From positions 248,001-312,000 of the forward strand of contig CALQKH020000003.1 of assembly GCA_943331105.2 (NCBI GenBank): 64,000 nt of DNA, in the 5' to 3' direction. The notes beneath the pieces were generated by a model. That model did not search any database. It had not been told where the DNA came from and saw nothing but the letters and a program-made list of their open reading frames with translations. Within the stretch, counting starts at the first letter, position 1; every line of letters starts with the position of its first letter. Of the stretch, positions 46,501-49,622 are shown in pieces. Source of the DNA: Akkermansia muciniphila (lineage in GTDB: Bacteria > Pseudomonadota > Gammaproteobacteria > Burkholderiales > Burkholderiaceae_C). The position numbers were made by a program, and so were the translations under genes.

Positions 46501-47078
46501 TTGGCCGAGATGCGGCCAAAAATTTGACTCGGGTCGTTGGCCATGACACGGTTGAGCGTGACGCTGCTGGCCCCGGGTTGCTGAAACTGAACGTGCGCGT
46601 CTTTGCCCACGTTGAAAGTTTGCCAATTGATCGCCGCGCGGTCCGTGCCTTGCTGGATGACCATGTGGGCACCCGAGGTGTGGATGTTGGCTTGGCCGGC
46701 GCTCAGTTGTCCGCCGGTGGGCAGGGCTGTGGGCACAGGCTGCGCCGCCGCCCAACCGCCCGTGGTCAGCAGTGCGGTGGTCATCAACGCGCGGGGGCCG
46801 TCGATGTCGCTCAGGTTGTGCAGCGCCGCCATGGGGCTGAACGGTGTGGGCACGGCCTCTTGCAGGCGCGCCACGGGTACCAAGCGGATGTGGTCGCCTT
46901 GCCACAGGGCCTTGGTGTTTTCTGATGCCACAGCCTCGGTCGGTGCACCTGCACGCTGGGTGCGACGGGCACTGGAGCGCTCCTTGCCTTGTCCGCTGAC
47001 CGCTTCGCTCACGGCCACCCAAGTCAGGCGCACTTTGCACCAAATGACACGGAAAAAACGGTTGAGACAGGTATTCAT
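25524..47078 (-). CDS. Giant FhaB-like two-partner secretion exoprotein with YDG/MBG repeats
   Basis: A 7184-residue TpsA exoprotein. Residues 1-25 (MNTCLNRFFRVIWCKVRLTW and on) form an extended signal-peptide region; the hydrophobic part ends near AAAQP at about 112. The TPS secretion domain follows (about 120-360) with INWQTFNVGKDAHVQF, NRVMANDPSQIFGRI and ILTNPAGVYFGKDARVDVGG. Next is a long Gly/Thr/Ser/Asn-rich beta-helix region to about residue 3700, then MBG and about 19 YDG units, a stretch with WVGGASGDWFNPVNW, more beta-helix, and a C-terminal LPTWLKLD module. There is no VENN motif and no toxin-like tail, so it looks like an adhesin or matrix protein, not a contact-dependent toxin. 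It is the last gene of the TpsB operon, ten bases after the coiled-coil gene. Confidence 0.93.
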   Translation of the reverse strand: MNTCLNRFFRVIWCKVRLTWVAVSEAVSGQGKERSSARRTQRAGAPTEAVASENTKALWQGDHIRLVPVARLQEAVPTPFSPMAALHNLSDIDGPRALMTTALLTTGGWAAAQPVPTALPTGGQLSAGQANIHTSGAHMVIQQGTDRAAINWQTFNVGKDAHVQFQQPGASSVTLNRVMANDPSQIFGRISANGQVILTNPAGVYFGKDARVDVGGIVATTHGISNADFMAGKNRYERNGSKGSVVNEGEIKAALGGYIALLAPEVRNQGAIIAQMGTVALAAGEAIDLHFDSNNRLTSIRVEPSQIQALVDNQRAVKAPGGLIILSAQSMDRLIGGVVKNSGTVEASGLQKQGGRIVLSASKKVDNTGAVQANASVGATAAESGPAGSIEITAPEVINSGTLSASAVSTSSTSSTSSTSGTTSNSSTANSGTATSEAALSAGSIQIQATQFTQTDTGRIDLSGTQKGGQLNIKATGKVQLQGQIDVSAKAEAPAPAASASPATSPAPVAVPTQGGDIDVQAGGDIELNNASLDASGGQGGRIALRAAADVQPDQPQPQPLPDAPGQGRLAMMGNSTLSVRGRQSQGGTAHVLGDHLELLDQSKIVASGVTGGGTVLVGGDWQGRNGVYQATTVTMTEGASIDASATQQGDGGKVVLWSDAHRQGTVTRFAGTITARGGDLGGAGGQVETSGYQLMVEGGSVNAGANQGRSGLWYLDPTDSTITQAVADSYRTTLNTGTDVLNEVTGTITWNAGVTLNKTAGGDATLTLRTGHITNSNITLNSPTITSSSGALNLVLWTRYNTEGNAGAISITGGTINTNGGHVWMGGGNADTSAWNGLTVGRDTAATWSANVQGIYIGNTSISTGAGSIKMGGLSFDTGVGNGTTNFGVWVDRGSSLQTTTGSLTIGGALKGKYVLGIGALIGNTSTAGNVTLQTGSGAMNITGTGDDSAAGTSTGWRLGLLVGGTAANGDVTIKSNSGAISLYGSAAFNFSNNDVSGLQFQNNNTTNSLQVVSQSGAISLQGVTSNAANGQYNNALRFTPGNVANSIRIGFDGTNAYSGNILIEGNSILQRSNLSTSGGIRIQSNGTLTIQSAGSSFTHLRAGDSGTLSFDDDWNFGTTLSGFALGKSTNNLDLSLGNALTVAGPVSFYGGNIWLSRGVTVTAANAALLFKATGRIETDASLTFQTHNGNITFWTDSDGAASANGDYIGLQSGVVLNSANGLTNQSTGGGTITLAGGTASSGGLPTGYAFSNRTAAWGTLAPSGVQLGAWVWNANNTTYANDIKMYSGGGDITIKGKTANTAPGISWYSGASGSQVINAGSGVITLDGQSSTSHGIELNYYGSTVSPVLQSSSNATTAISITGVTTFTSPAAGYQGTATLVATGTGGISVSGTSAASGYFGFNAGNFKAFAASGAISLTGVNANNASGGLNLSGALGNGGGITGSTSNITLTGNSVNLAAATTLSTAGTVTIAPSGNDFTSIFTLQNVTFSGNETGLTIGKSATGSDGTSDAGVTINSAIGIAGPIAIYGKELWVNRALSTTAANAHVLLKSSGFVWLNDATADVTTNGGNVIVWSNTTDRTNTAINNEIGLRDGVSITTNGGRIVLAGGLDTNSDGIPDGYAYRGVVDANQMGGISIGTGGLAGTLGITLSSGGGDILMRGRTWLASGTNYSGILSQGRFAINSGTGTVEIVGESNSSHGIEFAWGVPANYAITSSSTSTTRPAINITGTTSAGYAGLILDAQDNGNVLIQSLGASGGGVTLSGTAATVNGQGVVTTNSTAYVLSRAGNISISGDGGSSTGRDVVFVGTTHIGSFGGAGTPSVNGVAVGVTSSTANVSVLSDSINFGAGSAIRATGDVSLTSVANSFNAATSLPGITVAPNTLTLGKNTNTANLTLLGPVVTNQSLALYGGSITVGGNITTPGDVTVIAQNGGNINWGSSTASASLNYTGTGTANVLLRTASGGNIVIDAPSTSNRSQFLAGSGKLNMVLWTRFNSQTQAGTIAINDAAITTNGGHVWMGGGNQAASTWNGLTVGQGDAATWSGNTIALHVANTNISTGGGNVSLSGLGWHTGGSWVAYSGGIKLDKSTITTGAGKIDLTGKVWGKNYNGGYGLDLSGGQLVSTTGAITLRGEVTSTDPVGLDGSQRVFGTYIHDQSLVHSTSGAINIYGVSTANAWLSTGLWFGTNAHSTDGNVSNSASVANGFSSAIVSDSGSVLLDGRVSATRSDGWTHAVVFLSRASDRSLIKTNTGNITIKGDANTPKDDSTGLVMQIESASSGFSFLSTSGDIYMQAFQQARSTATYNNAIRFGPGASSGSIRIGAATDNAASYTGRITVEGDSILNADAGVTGAVKAYGTNAVSFSSSSATSTKNFTLGNMWDLGTQHSSISIGKLTETKNIILEADLFAAGPITVYGGDITLRRDLTSTLLNAPISLIARGSIYGDTRPKTISTNAGEVTLAADSDGNGFGGIDIYQGLKIDTRRHIFSVSGYAGRTTTAAGNLKFVTTAAAIDADWKGGSPYEAAIGVDNFTVTYSHTFVAPTTGAYTFYSTTDDGARLTINGAPVTGINDLAGNNASRTGTVNLTAGQSYDLRLDVSEGGGWAAAKLEWASTAANIPRQVFTGTSNNTMTGGAKITMGGGNSAGTGYASGVGSGRAEGIRVDQGLTLYSGGKDISLKGRSWAGASANGMGAWGVGIWEGPFTADAGVGKIYIEGISRDTGSGSIKAGVMTNNAVDIRSAFAGADAITIKGSNTTTGGGWNHGIDLGGTTDGGSWNGYQKLIASGAGGGITLDGYGNEWAVLIRNGTDLITNGGPLNLLGSTRQGGEGARLFLRQSHFQWWGSSPTYTGLSADTDLTIRFDTYNFGGVNPKIATSGDVLWVPFSNSFGQNVFTQWFNWNQNGKTMASLTIGKPSNTGAAVNLDGNANVVGINMNVAGPITAYGSSVNVSQPLTVTGSGDIFMQGFSNGADGININSPISKTGGGDATLTLKSNNRLTTIANITASGANTGKLNMVFWSDADGTRNGGVSFFNNPTMTTKGGHIWMGGNGGAAANASTTWNGLTVGAGASVGSYSANWNGMDLQGTFNTGGGDFYAAGKTYVVSNASWDINATGGSIAVNAGSGNVTFVGNRIDFGGVYTPGTTTTVNTTGVFTARPFDDSFGYTFNLQGAMSGAHWVGASTAGVTGSRNLILQNVANLGGLVIGKDTNTSLVSVNSGMSMAGDISIYGGQIRNQNNASLTTTTGNLLLDADLDRGLNFDGAGILWTSGLNASSTATGKGNVTLLARGGSKPTVGSNVNDGILLSGSAAGINAGGDVVVQGWAQTNGNLGIQITGGNSLIAGRSMSLDGRNLTTINSGNLFGLFVGNNAVLRAGGALTMTAKAGASATRAMVIFPGSSISTTGTSGNSAITLQALDGGTIGSSDGNTGSASPATTITAGAGSGITLRADALEFIHTRPLTLNTTGTLTIEPSGSRFAGNFNWDGALTGNHLVGLQSMANITVNNVANLGGLTLGKAGNTSNIGIFAPTTVKGTIALMGHAVAINESLTAAGNATVANNRIVVTATGEVTQSADGELVANGLGLLGTGRFTLTNANNNVAVLAAGTADTRVRSLSYVDANGVTIGTVNPTGVNASGRILIETVTGDITLSENIDTTSTAIDAVTLNAGKGKAVAEGAAFYDGSGGNITLATGKTIAVGTGGRATLYTGSVSGSTGLTALVGSGSGRFRYASDEVTTGYLTPLGTGLHAIYRERPTITLSGTAESQTYGEAFVLDLSATNLMNGDTRALAVSNAPSITLKQGGSVVARNATGHFNVGTYTMEMDTNATSGLGYAIAYGQTSQATVTPRALTVTANQDGKFLGQADATGYAGASYSGFARGETATTAGVLGGSLSIARSTNGPDGATGTDPQSLGVYTEALTASGVTAANYSITYAKGNYFIVDDSTLLVKVGSASGVYGNAPVYDVTQVSYLVTGQSGVTQLVQGASELSWNSIADATKNIGFTLNPKANNTNAGVRGIDGVLGSNTLVGASSLNKVLVTGSVNIAQRTLTLSGTKVYDGTTQIKDQLVLGNKVGSDVVTVASANVNDANVSTANKFVDTLTLGGAAAANYQAPDLLVRSADNQFDITARSLTASASKVYDGTTAIAASNVVLGNLVAGEGLTVVSATANNARVATASKFLSTLVLADGANNAGLLSNYSLPSTASSSDGNTVTITPKSVTVSVTGSLNTTKVYNGDTAAAGNFSATFATDGLLTSESAAVTFSSAAYNSKNVVDANQISLSGVSLGTISGGTSGSQASDYALDITSAFVSGRITPRTVSAASSAAPTKVYDGTTSVSGASIALAASTATTGKVGSDDVGIMGVGGNFSSADAGTGRTYTLAEVSLTGADSANYALATGTISGNDGTITPRPLTISATKVYDGTTGLTDVALGNLVQGEYLNFSALTSSSARVAGNKHVATITLSNVLDGSTVVYKTSNYSLPGSNTAVTSGSARSLSANANNTVTITPAPLTVSLTDTSVSKVYDGLATHNSFTPAYVLDGFVDGDTAAAVTQTGRQFNSATVAGASTFTISGISLTSVTGNKGSVASDYALSATTLNLAGGITQRQVAVDVNAGVRKVYDTTTGFNNLNVSLGQVRDDANAVIAGTGLITGDVVTVSAGGGGFDDKNAGTGKSYTLTGLSLGGADAGNYQLASGDSISGINGIIDAKTIGITGMTVTNKAYDATTTAAYSGTAALLPPVAAGANTANDGKVYTGDTVTLDGSITSGVFNSANVVGASFVTFSGLSLAGVDAGNYTLQARASASITPKFVTVTPVIASKTYDGTTAVTVNSATLNGMVGTQNFTVGGTGVLSSADAGSRTAALSYTYTLPVNGADFSNYDLPLNGTFGVTVQQKALTVTGATGISKTYDASSGMASGVLGYTGTPLSGVIAADAANVTLAGGVAFASANVLRDASGVVQSQAIQQGTLALSGTRASNYSLSWTNGSGTLNPITLTLSSPTTVNNKVYDGNTIAAINSAGTVTGYLGTQTLSVTPVAQFSNANAGSNKAYTVSYQLADGTEGGKATNYSLPNVTVATGTSTAAITAKVLSLTGLVVSDKVYDGTTAATLASSGTLSGLVGTETLTLGGSATPSFSDKHAGLNKTVNITGLGLTNGTGLASNYSLGVSGTLTTTATITPKALTISGITVSNKVYDATRATTISVAGVSSALQSGGMISGDVITVSATGLFDTKNVGSGKIVTLTETISGTDAGNYTITPQGTSTANITPAPLTLAGASGITKTYDGNTSLPTGSAGFGSLGGILGTDTVTVAGTPVFASANVARVGNVVSGAVTAQDINQGTVLLAGADAGNYSLTWTAGGGTINPASLTIRANDDAKFVIASDPTFTMSYSGFVNGESTSALATAATVSRTGTGENAGSYAGGLTVTGGTANNYTITRVAGDFTIVPADQLLVKVAPTSATYGAAAGYNVSSAKYLLSAVGTGTVTASGTTLKGTGTSFTTQLQVGDVIKVGSEYRSVASITDNTTLTLGSALTASATAFDFSRERILTATGAGSISSTTTSITGTGTSFTNDLRVGDLIKVGSEYRTVSAIGSSTTLTLDSALTSNVTGANYTFSRSATSASGTISTSGVDVTGTGTSFNTQFRVGDVIKVGAEYRSVAAITDGTRLTLNAALASNVSGVSFAIAPNLAIASGSVSMNDGAGTTASFSLSPLNLNAGTGTIGTSSTTLAGVGSSFSSQLRVGDVIKVGSEYRSVAAIASDTSLTLDSAFNSNIAAGTALSFSRPQVSTAGATKVGAYQLGGVNFSRTGTNFNALNLVGALTVSQKALTLTAADVNTGAKTKVYDGNTSMTGLSLTSSGVVSSSASPPVSDILTISGSGAFVDKNATVTANKSYTISGIALSGTDVGNYYLTSNTVSGSDGQITPRALGVTYTGVSKTYNASSEATVTTSDDRIAGDNLGISRTAHFQNNASGTSVNDKNVGTGKSIDVTSVSLTGTDAANYSVASTGTATVANITPAPLHISGFTASDKVYNGSNAATLTRPTIGAAMGLLSNGGTADQVSFNTSSATFADANAGLGKTVNISAAFTGADAGNYNITYQPTTTATITQRPVTVSAAGGVNKNYDGTTSMNNVSLGMSIDGQGGAAANTGVIAAHVTSGIVNSGDLSVSGVGAFGSSNVSRDGSGNVLSNVNYTLSNLRLTGAQAGNYVISGGSTSVSASNGRIDPVALTLTASNQSMDFGSVLQLGTSAFTATGLLGTDAVTGVTLQVDGNATVPATKAPGSYAIVPTAALGSGLGNYTLSYANGTLAVSQSILVVAPVNRTRVYGTANPVFTQEVTGFLTGDSLSNAVTGTLGLGISTTNNLTGVGSYVITANTGGLTSTKYSFSGVNGTLTITPRYLDLTIAGASRVYDGSATAAVAVSYVNPVADDMRVQVNAVLDSKNVGTGKAVTVNSVSLTGTSAANYVLNTFTSATTGTVTQLPSATWVGGASGDWFNPVNWVATGQSQTGAIPDRANVAAVVLPTGSTVNFDTGRATGSALTDPVTVASLQGGGGLQMTKGLLTLTGNGALRGYQQTGGSLRVNGDLTVSTQAGVSQTAGQLRVDGNLSWRADNVQNQDANLVGTNTWGGVTSFTGMNSGSWRNLNLVTVSNLNLGDVTATGKLDAKSDQNLFLSGNIQVSSLSLKAVSGSITQTGGALTVTAGPTDLMASDDIQLDASGNDFAGTVNATGGNITLVDGVGGLTLGNIDASGTLNASSTDGNITQAANTTITVDGATTLSASDVVNGVVTPANITLGGAANDFAGTVNVLGANDVTLNDTNNLTLGNVTTTGNLDATADSGITLTGTVSVANLTLEATDGAILQSGGALTVSGLTNLGAGADIQLASAGNDFMGLVNAQAQNVSIKDSNALSLGTVTAQGNLALASTGHLNLGNTQVAGVLDAQSGGGNITQSGSLLVKGVANLTAGDGEVILTHPDNRMFMGTTVLASRYVIEGDAVKEAMVLSTKSSGGSTAVPSPGTALSNANTPVPLVVTSAVVAFGVGGTSVAAAPAAPAAAVTDSSSSSTSAGGSASVGGGTSAGVMVDVNSSATTASSLIAAVTLPRGMATAGTGFSFELPASVREMAQQAPEVLASLPDGSPLPTWLKLDVAALRFDASAVPDGAFPMQVVMVLGPQRVLVVISERTE
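25527..25752 (-). other. C-terminal LPxW module of the FhaB-like protein
   Basis: The last 75 residues begin FSFELPASV, continue with SLPDGSPLPTWLKLD, and end in a strand VLVVISERTE. The core matches the bactofilin-like protein's SLVNGDALPAWIQVD almost position by position. It is the very end of the exoprotein, where a cell-surface retention or assembly domain would lie. Confidence 0.7.
25914..25943 (-). repeat. Tandem 9-bp repeat in the FhaB-like gene, Ala-rich linker
   Basis: GCAGGAGCT-type units occur about three times in a row, coding for a short Ala/Pro-rich linker near the C-terminal module. Units are multiples of three, so copy-number change would alter length but not reading frame. 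Confidence 0.6.
27840..34930 (-). repeat. Array of about 19 YDG-type repeats
   Basis: The motif K-x-Y-(D/N)-G-(T/N/S) is encoded near 34901, 34662, 34373, 34083, 33812, 33511, 33214, 32908, 32615, 32350, 32055, 31777, 31498, 31229, 29546, 29263, 28984, 28712 and 27848. Most are about 280-305 bases apart, that is about 95 residues, the size of a YDG domain. MBG-type units flank the array. The break between 31229 and 29546 holds an MBG unit and an unrelated four-copy repeat. YDG/MBG arrays are beta-sandwich stalks in bacterial surface proteins. Confidence 0.85.
29740..30660 (-). repeat. Four copies of a GTGTSF...VGDVIKVGSEYRSV module
   Basis: Four tandem copies of a 65-95 residue unit, each with GTGTSF or a close variant, (L/F)RVGDVIKVGSEYR, and a (T/S)LTL strand about 15 residues later. 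The DNA cores start near 30533, 30318, 30111 and 29821 and are close direct repeats of about 45 bases. They interrupt the YDG array and resemble small beta-barrel modules found in varied phage and surface proteins. They look like a later internal duplication. Confidence 0.75.
45821..45856 (-). repeat. Tandem 9-bp repeat coding for a Ser/Thr linker
   Basis: ACGTGCTGG is repeated four times in a row on the plus strand; on the coding strand it specifies a Ser-Thr-Ser linker between the secretion domain and the beta-helix. In-frame units are prone to slippage, so linker length may vary between strains. Confidence 0.7.
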
Positions 47079-47088
47079 GGCGAACTCA

Positions 47089-47874
47089 TCATTTGAATTG
47101 AACAGGCTGCATAAAGCCTTGAAGGCCTTTTGCCAAAACCTGTTCGGTACTGCTTGAATCGGTGACTGACACAGCCAAATCGGCAGTGGCGTTCACAAAA
47201 GGGGGCGTGAAACCCACCGGCGAAATGACGACCGAGGGCGTTGTGACACGCGCCACACCCTGTTCACCCACCTCACCCGCTTCGGCAGAGGTCATGGGCG
47301 GTGGTTCGGATGCTGCCGGCTCTGACGAAGCCAAGGGCTGCGTGGCAACACTGGCCAATGCAGCCTTGTTTTGCATGGTTACAGGCAGAGTGGCAGTTGG
47401 CTGTGAATCACGCGGCTGCGTGGTGCTGGGCTGGACCCGCTCACTCGACAGCGCACGTGGCGAGCGCAGACGCCACAACATCAGCAACATCAATCCCCCC
47501 AGACCGGCCAATCCCCAAAGCACCTTGACCAGTTGCTGGTGGTGCAGACGGTGATCGGCTTGATTTTGTTCGTGGTGGGTTTGCAGGGTTTGCAAGCGTT
47601 CGATCAAATCAGCTTGCTTGCGTTCCAGTTGCTCAATTTGCTGCTGCACCCCTCGCACCTGCACCGACAGCTTGAGGTCGGCTTGGGTGCTGTTTTGGCG
47701 CAGGCGAGCCAACTGGCCACCGAGCTTTTGAAGCTGCAAACGGATTTCTTGTGCTTGCGCCAAAGAGCGTTGTGAAGCTTCGTCCTGCGACCAAACGCCA
47801 CCACTCAACAGGCTCAGCGCCACAACCAGAAAGCTGAGGCGCAACCAGGGCATGAGACGCAAAAAACGCATCAT
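47089..47874 (-). CDS. Membrane protein with periplasmic coiled coil and Pro/Ser-rich cytoplasmic tail
   Basis: A 261-residue protein I do not recognise as a named family. The N-terminus is a signal peptide ending near GGVWSQ (about residue 29). A coiled coil runs from about 38 to 110 (LRLQLQKLGGQL, GVQQQIEQLERKQADLIERL). One membrane segment lies at about 117-134 (KVLWGLAGLGGLMLLMLW), followed by positive RLRSPR, which puts the Ser/Pro/Thr-rich tail (135-261) in the cytoplasm. The ATG overlaps the stop of the bactofilin-like gene (ATGA, 47874-47871) and the FhaB-like gene starts ten bases later. Position suggests it links the cytoplasmic scaffold to the periplasmic side of the secretion machinery; this is inference. 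Confidence 0.78.
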   Translation of the reverse strand: MMRFLRLMPWLRLSFLVVALSLLSGGVWSQDEASQRSLAQAQEIRLQLQKLGGQLARLRQNSTQADLKLSVQVRGVQQQIEQLERKQADLIERLQTLQTHHEQNQADHRLHHQQLVKVLWGLAGLGGLMLLMLWRLRSPRALSSERVQPSTTQPRDSQPTATLPVTMQNKAALASVATQPLASSEPAASEPPPMTSAEAGEVGEQGVARVTTPSVVISPVGFTPPFVNATADLAVSVTDSSSTEQVLAKGLQGFMQPVQFK

Positions 47875-48707
47875 GGGGCGTCAGGCGGAATTTTGAAGGT
47901 TTGGTTTTCTGAACCCGCTTGCACACGGATCGACAGGCTTTGTCCGGCTTCGGTGAGTTCTTTCAACTGGGTTTTGCCGAGCACCAGAGAGGCCAATTTG
48001 AGGTCCACTTGAATCCAAGCCGGCAGGGCATCGCCATTGACCAAACTGACCACAAGATCGTTGGGGTTTCTGCGCAGTTGCTGCAGGATGTTGACGGGCA
48101 GATGCAGCTGAACCGTTTCTGGCGCAGGCGTCTGTACCGAGGGTTTGCGCCTTTCTTTGCGCTGGATCTGACCGCTGACGTCGCTGCCGCGCTCCATCGA
48201 TAAATTGCCATAAATCAATTGACCGTCGACGGTGCCGCCGCCACGGACCACCACGTCGTCGGCCTCTATGTGACCTTGTACATGCCCGTCCACGTCCATT
48301 TGCGCCACATGCAACTGGCCGCTGAAGAGGCCCGTCGTTTCAACTTTGAGTTGCTGCAGGCGCAGCAATCCTGAAATTTCGCCAGCCAGCAAGACGGTGC
48401 GGCGGCTGACCGATTCGGTCGTGGCGTGCACCGAGCCTGGCGCCCGCACCACCACATCGTCGGCGCTGAAACCACCTTCGAGGTGACCCGCCACATCGAG
48501 TTGCCGACACTGCACATGGCCCATCACTTTGGCGCCTTCGCTCAGCTTGACGGTGTCGGCGGTGACATCGCCCTGAACAGAGCCCTTGATCAGCAAGGCG
48601 CCCTGCCCAGAAACATGGCCTTCCACGTGGAATCCGACGCCGACCACCATCACGTTGTCTTGGGCGGGTGAGTTGGCAGCGCTATCGGCGGTGTTTGCAG
48701 TGGTCAT
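47871..48707 (-). CDS. Bactofilin-like protein (two repeats) with C-terminal LPxW module
   Basis: A 278-residue protein with no signal or membrane segment. Residues about 18-85 and 100-180 are two bactofilin-like right-handed beta-helix runs, for example VEGHVSGQGALLIKGSVQGDV, KVMGHVQCRQLDVAGHLEGG and VDGHVQGHIEADDVVVRGGG. Bactofilins are cytoskeletal scaffolds that polymerise at membranes and recruit partners. After a basic linker (QRKERRKP) the last 80 residues form a separate module, LHLPVNIL with SLVNGDALPAWIQVD, like the C-terminus of the FhaB-like protein. It sits between a SapC-family gene and the coiled-coil gene. It may organise the secretion site inside the cell; this role is inferred from family and place. 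Confidence 0.83.
   Translation of the reverse strand: MTTANTADSAANSPAQDNVMVVGVGFHVEGHVSGQGALLIKGSVQGDVTADTVKLSEGAKVMGHVQCRQLDVAGHLEGGFSADDVVVRAPGSVHATTESVSRRTVLLAGEISGLLRLQQLKVETTGLFSGQLHVAQMDVDGHVQGHIEADDVVVRGGGTVDGQLIYGNLSMERGSDVSGQIQRKERRKPSVQTPAPETVQLHLPVNILQQLRRNPNDLVVSLVNGDALPAWIQVDLKLASLVLGKTQLKELTEAGQSLSIRVQAGSENQTFKIPPDAP
47874..48118 (-). other. C-terminal LPxW module of the bactofilin-like protein
   Basis: About 80 residues ending in IPPDAP, with SLVNGDALPAWIQVD in the middle. It shares that core with the ends of the FhaB-like and LEPR-XLL-like proteins. Why a cytoplasmic-looking protein should carry a module of secreted proteins is unexplained. Confidence 0.65.
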
Positions 48708-48738
48708 GTCAGTGTCTCAGTTCAAGGCGGTTTACAAA

Positions 48739-49614
48739 TCACTTCTTGCGGAGGGCTTGTTTTTTGTCGTTGTCAACCGACTCGTCGGTCTTCACGCGCT
48801 CCAACAACGGCAACAAATTGCGCAACGACAGCATTTGAGCGTTCATGGCGGTCAGCTCACCGCCTTTGAACCAAGACAAGATCTTGTCGTCGGGCAGTTC
48901 CCGCATTTTTTTCTCGTCAATGATCCACACGCCTTCCACCACCGCGTTGCGGCCATCACCCAAACGCACTTCCAGGTTTTGCTGCATCAGCAAACCCGCT
49001 TCTTCGAATTTCTGGACAACGGCTTCCGTCAGTTTGGCTTGCCCTTGGAATTCGGCCAGAAGGTTCATCACGCCCTTGATCACTTCGGTCGGTTGTCCTT
49101 TGTCGTCAAACAAGGCATCACCTTCTTTGCCCAGTTGTGGCGCTGACAAATCGGCCGCCAAGCTCAACTCTTTGTTGTTACCCTCGGCCAAAATGAACGG
49201 GTAACGCCGAACACTGGCCGGAACGTAGCGCGCGTTCCAAACCCCTTTGGCATCGACAAAAGCGTTCAGGTTTTGGGTCAGGCCGGTCATGGCCAAAGCC
49301 AGCCACTGCCCGCCGTTGCCTTTGGAAAAAACAATGGGGTACTCGAGACAAGCTTCTGGAAACTCTGTCACCAGCAAGGGCACGGCCTGTGTGTTTTTTG
49401 CAAACATGGCATCGCCCGGTTTGATGCGCAGGTCTTTGTGCGTGTCACGGTCTAAAACCACAGGTTGTTTGTAAAAAAAGGCGGTGACTTGCTGTTCGTT
49501 GCTCATGGGACGGGTTCTTTGTGTATTTGAGGAAGCACTGGGGGACTGAGACCAACTTGCGCTGCTGAGCAGCATCACCGTAGACAGGAAAAATGAAGAT
49601 CTTTTGAAATTCAT
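48739..49614 (-). CDS. SapC-family protein with an added signal peptide
   Basis: A 291-residue protein. The N-terminus, MNFKRSSFFLSTVMLLSSASW, looks like a Sec signal peptide. The body, from about residue 40, matches the SapC family: TAFFYKQPVVLDRDTHKDLRI, LLVTEFPEACLEYPIVFSKG and VPASVRRYPFILAEGNN. SapC proteins are named after a gene linked to S-layer export in Campylobacter; the molecular role is unclear. Many family members start near the MSNEQQ that here is an internal Met (ATG at 49504), so the leader may be a lineage addition or the true start may be there. No clear ribosome site precedes either. The gene lies eight bases after tpsB. Confidence 0.8.
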   Translation of the reverse strand: MNFKRSSFFLSTVMLLSSASWSQSPSASSNTQRTRPMSNEQQVTAFFYKQPVVLDRDTHKDLRIKPGDAMFAKNTQAVPLLVTEFPEACLEYPIVFSKGNGGQWLALAMTGLTQNLNAFVDAKGVWNARYVPASVRRYPFILAEGNNKELSLAADLSAPQLGKEGDALFDDKGQPTEVIKGVMNLLAEFQGQAKLTEAVVQKFEEAGLLMQQNLEVRLGDGRNAVVEGVWIIDEKKMRELPDDKILSWFKGGELTAMNAQMLSLRNLLPLLERVKTDESVDNDKKQALRKK

Positions 49615-49622
49615 GGAGGGTT

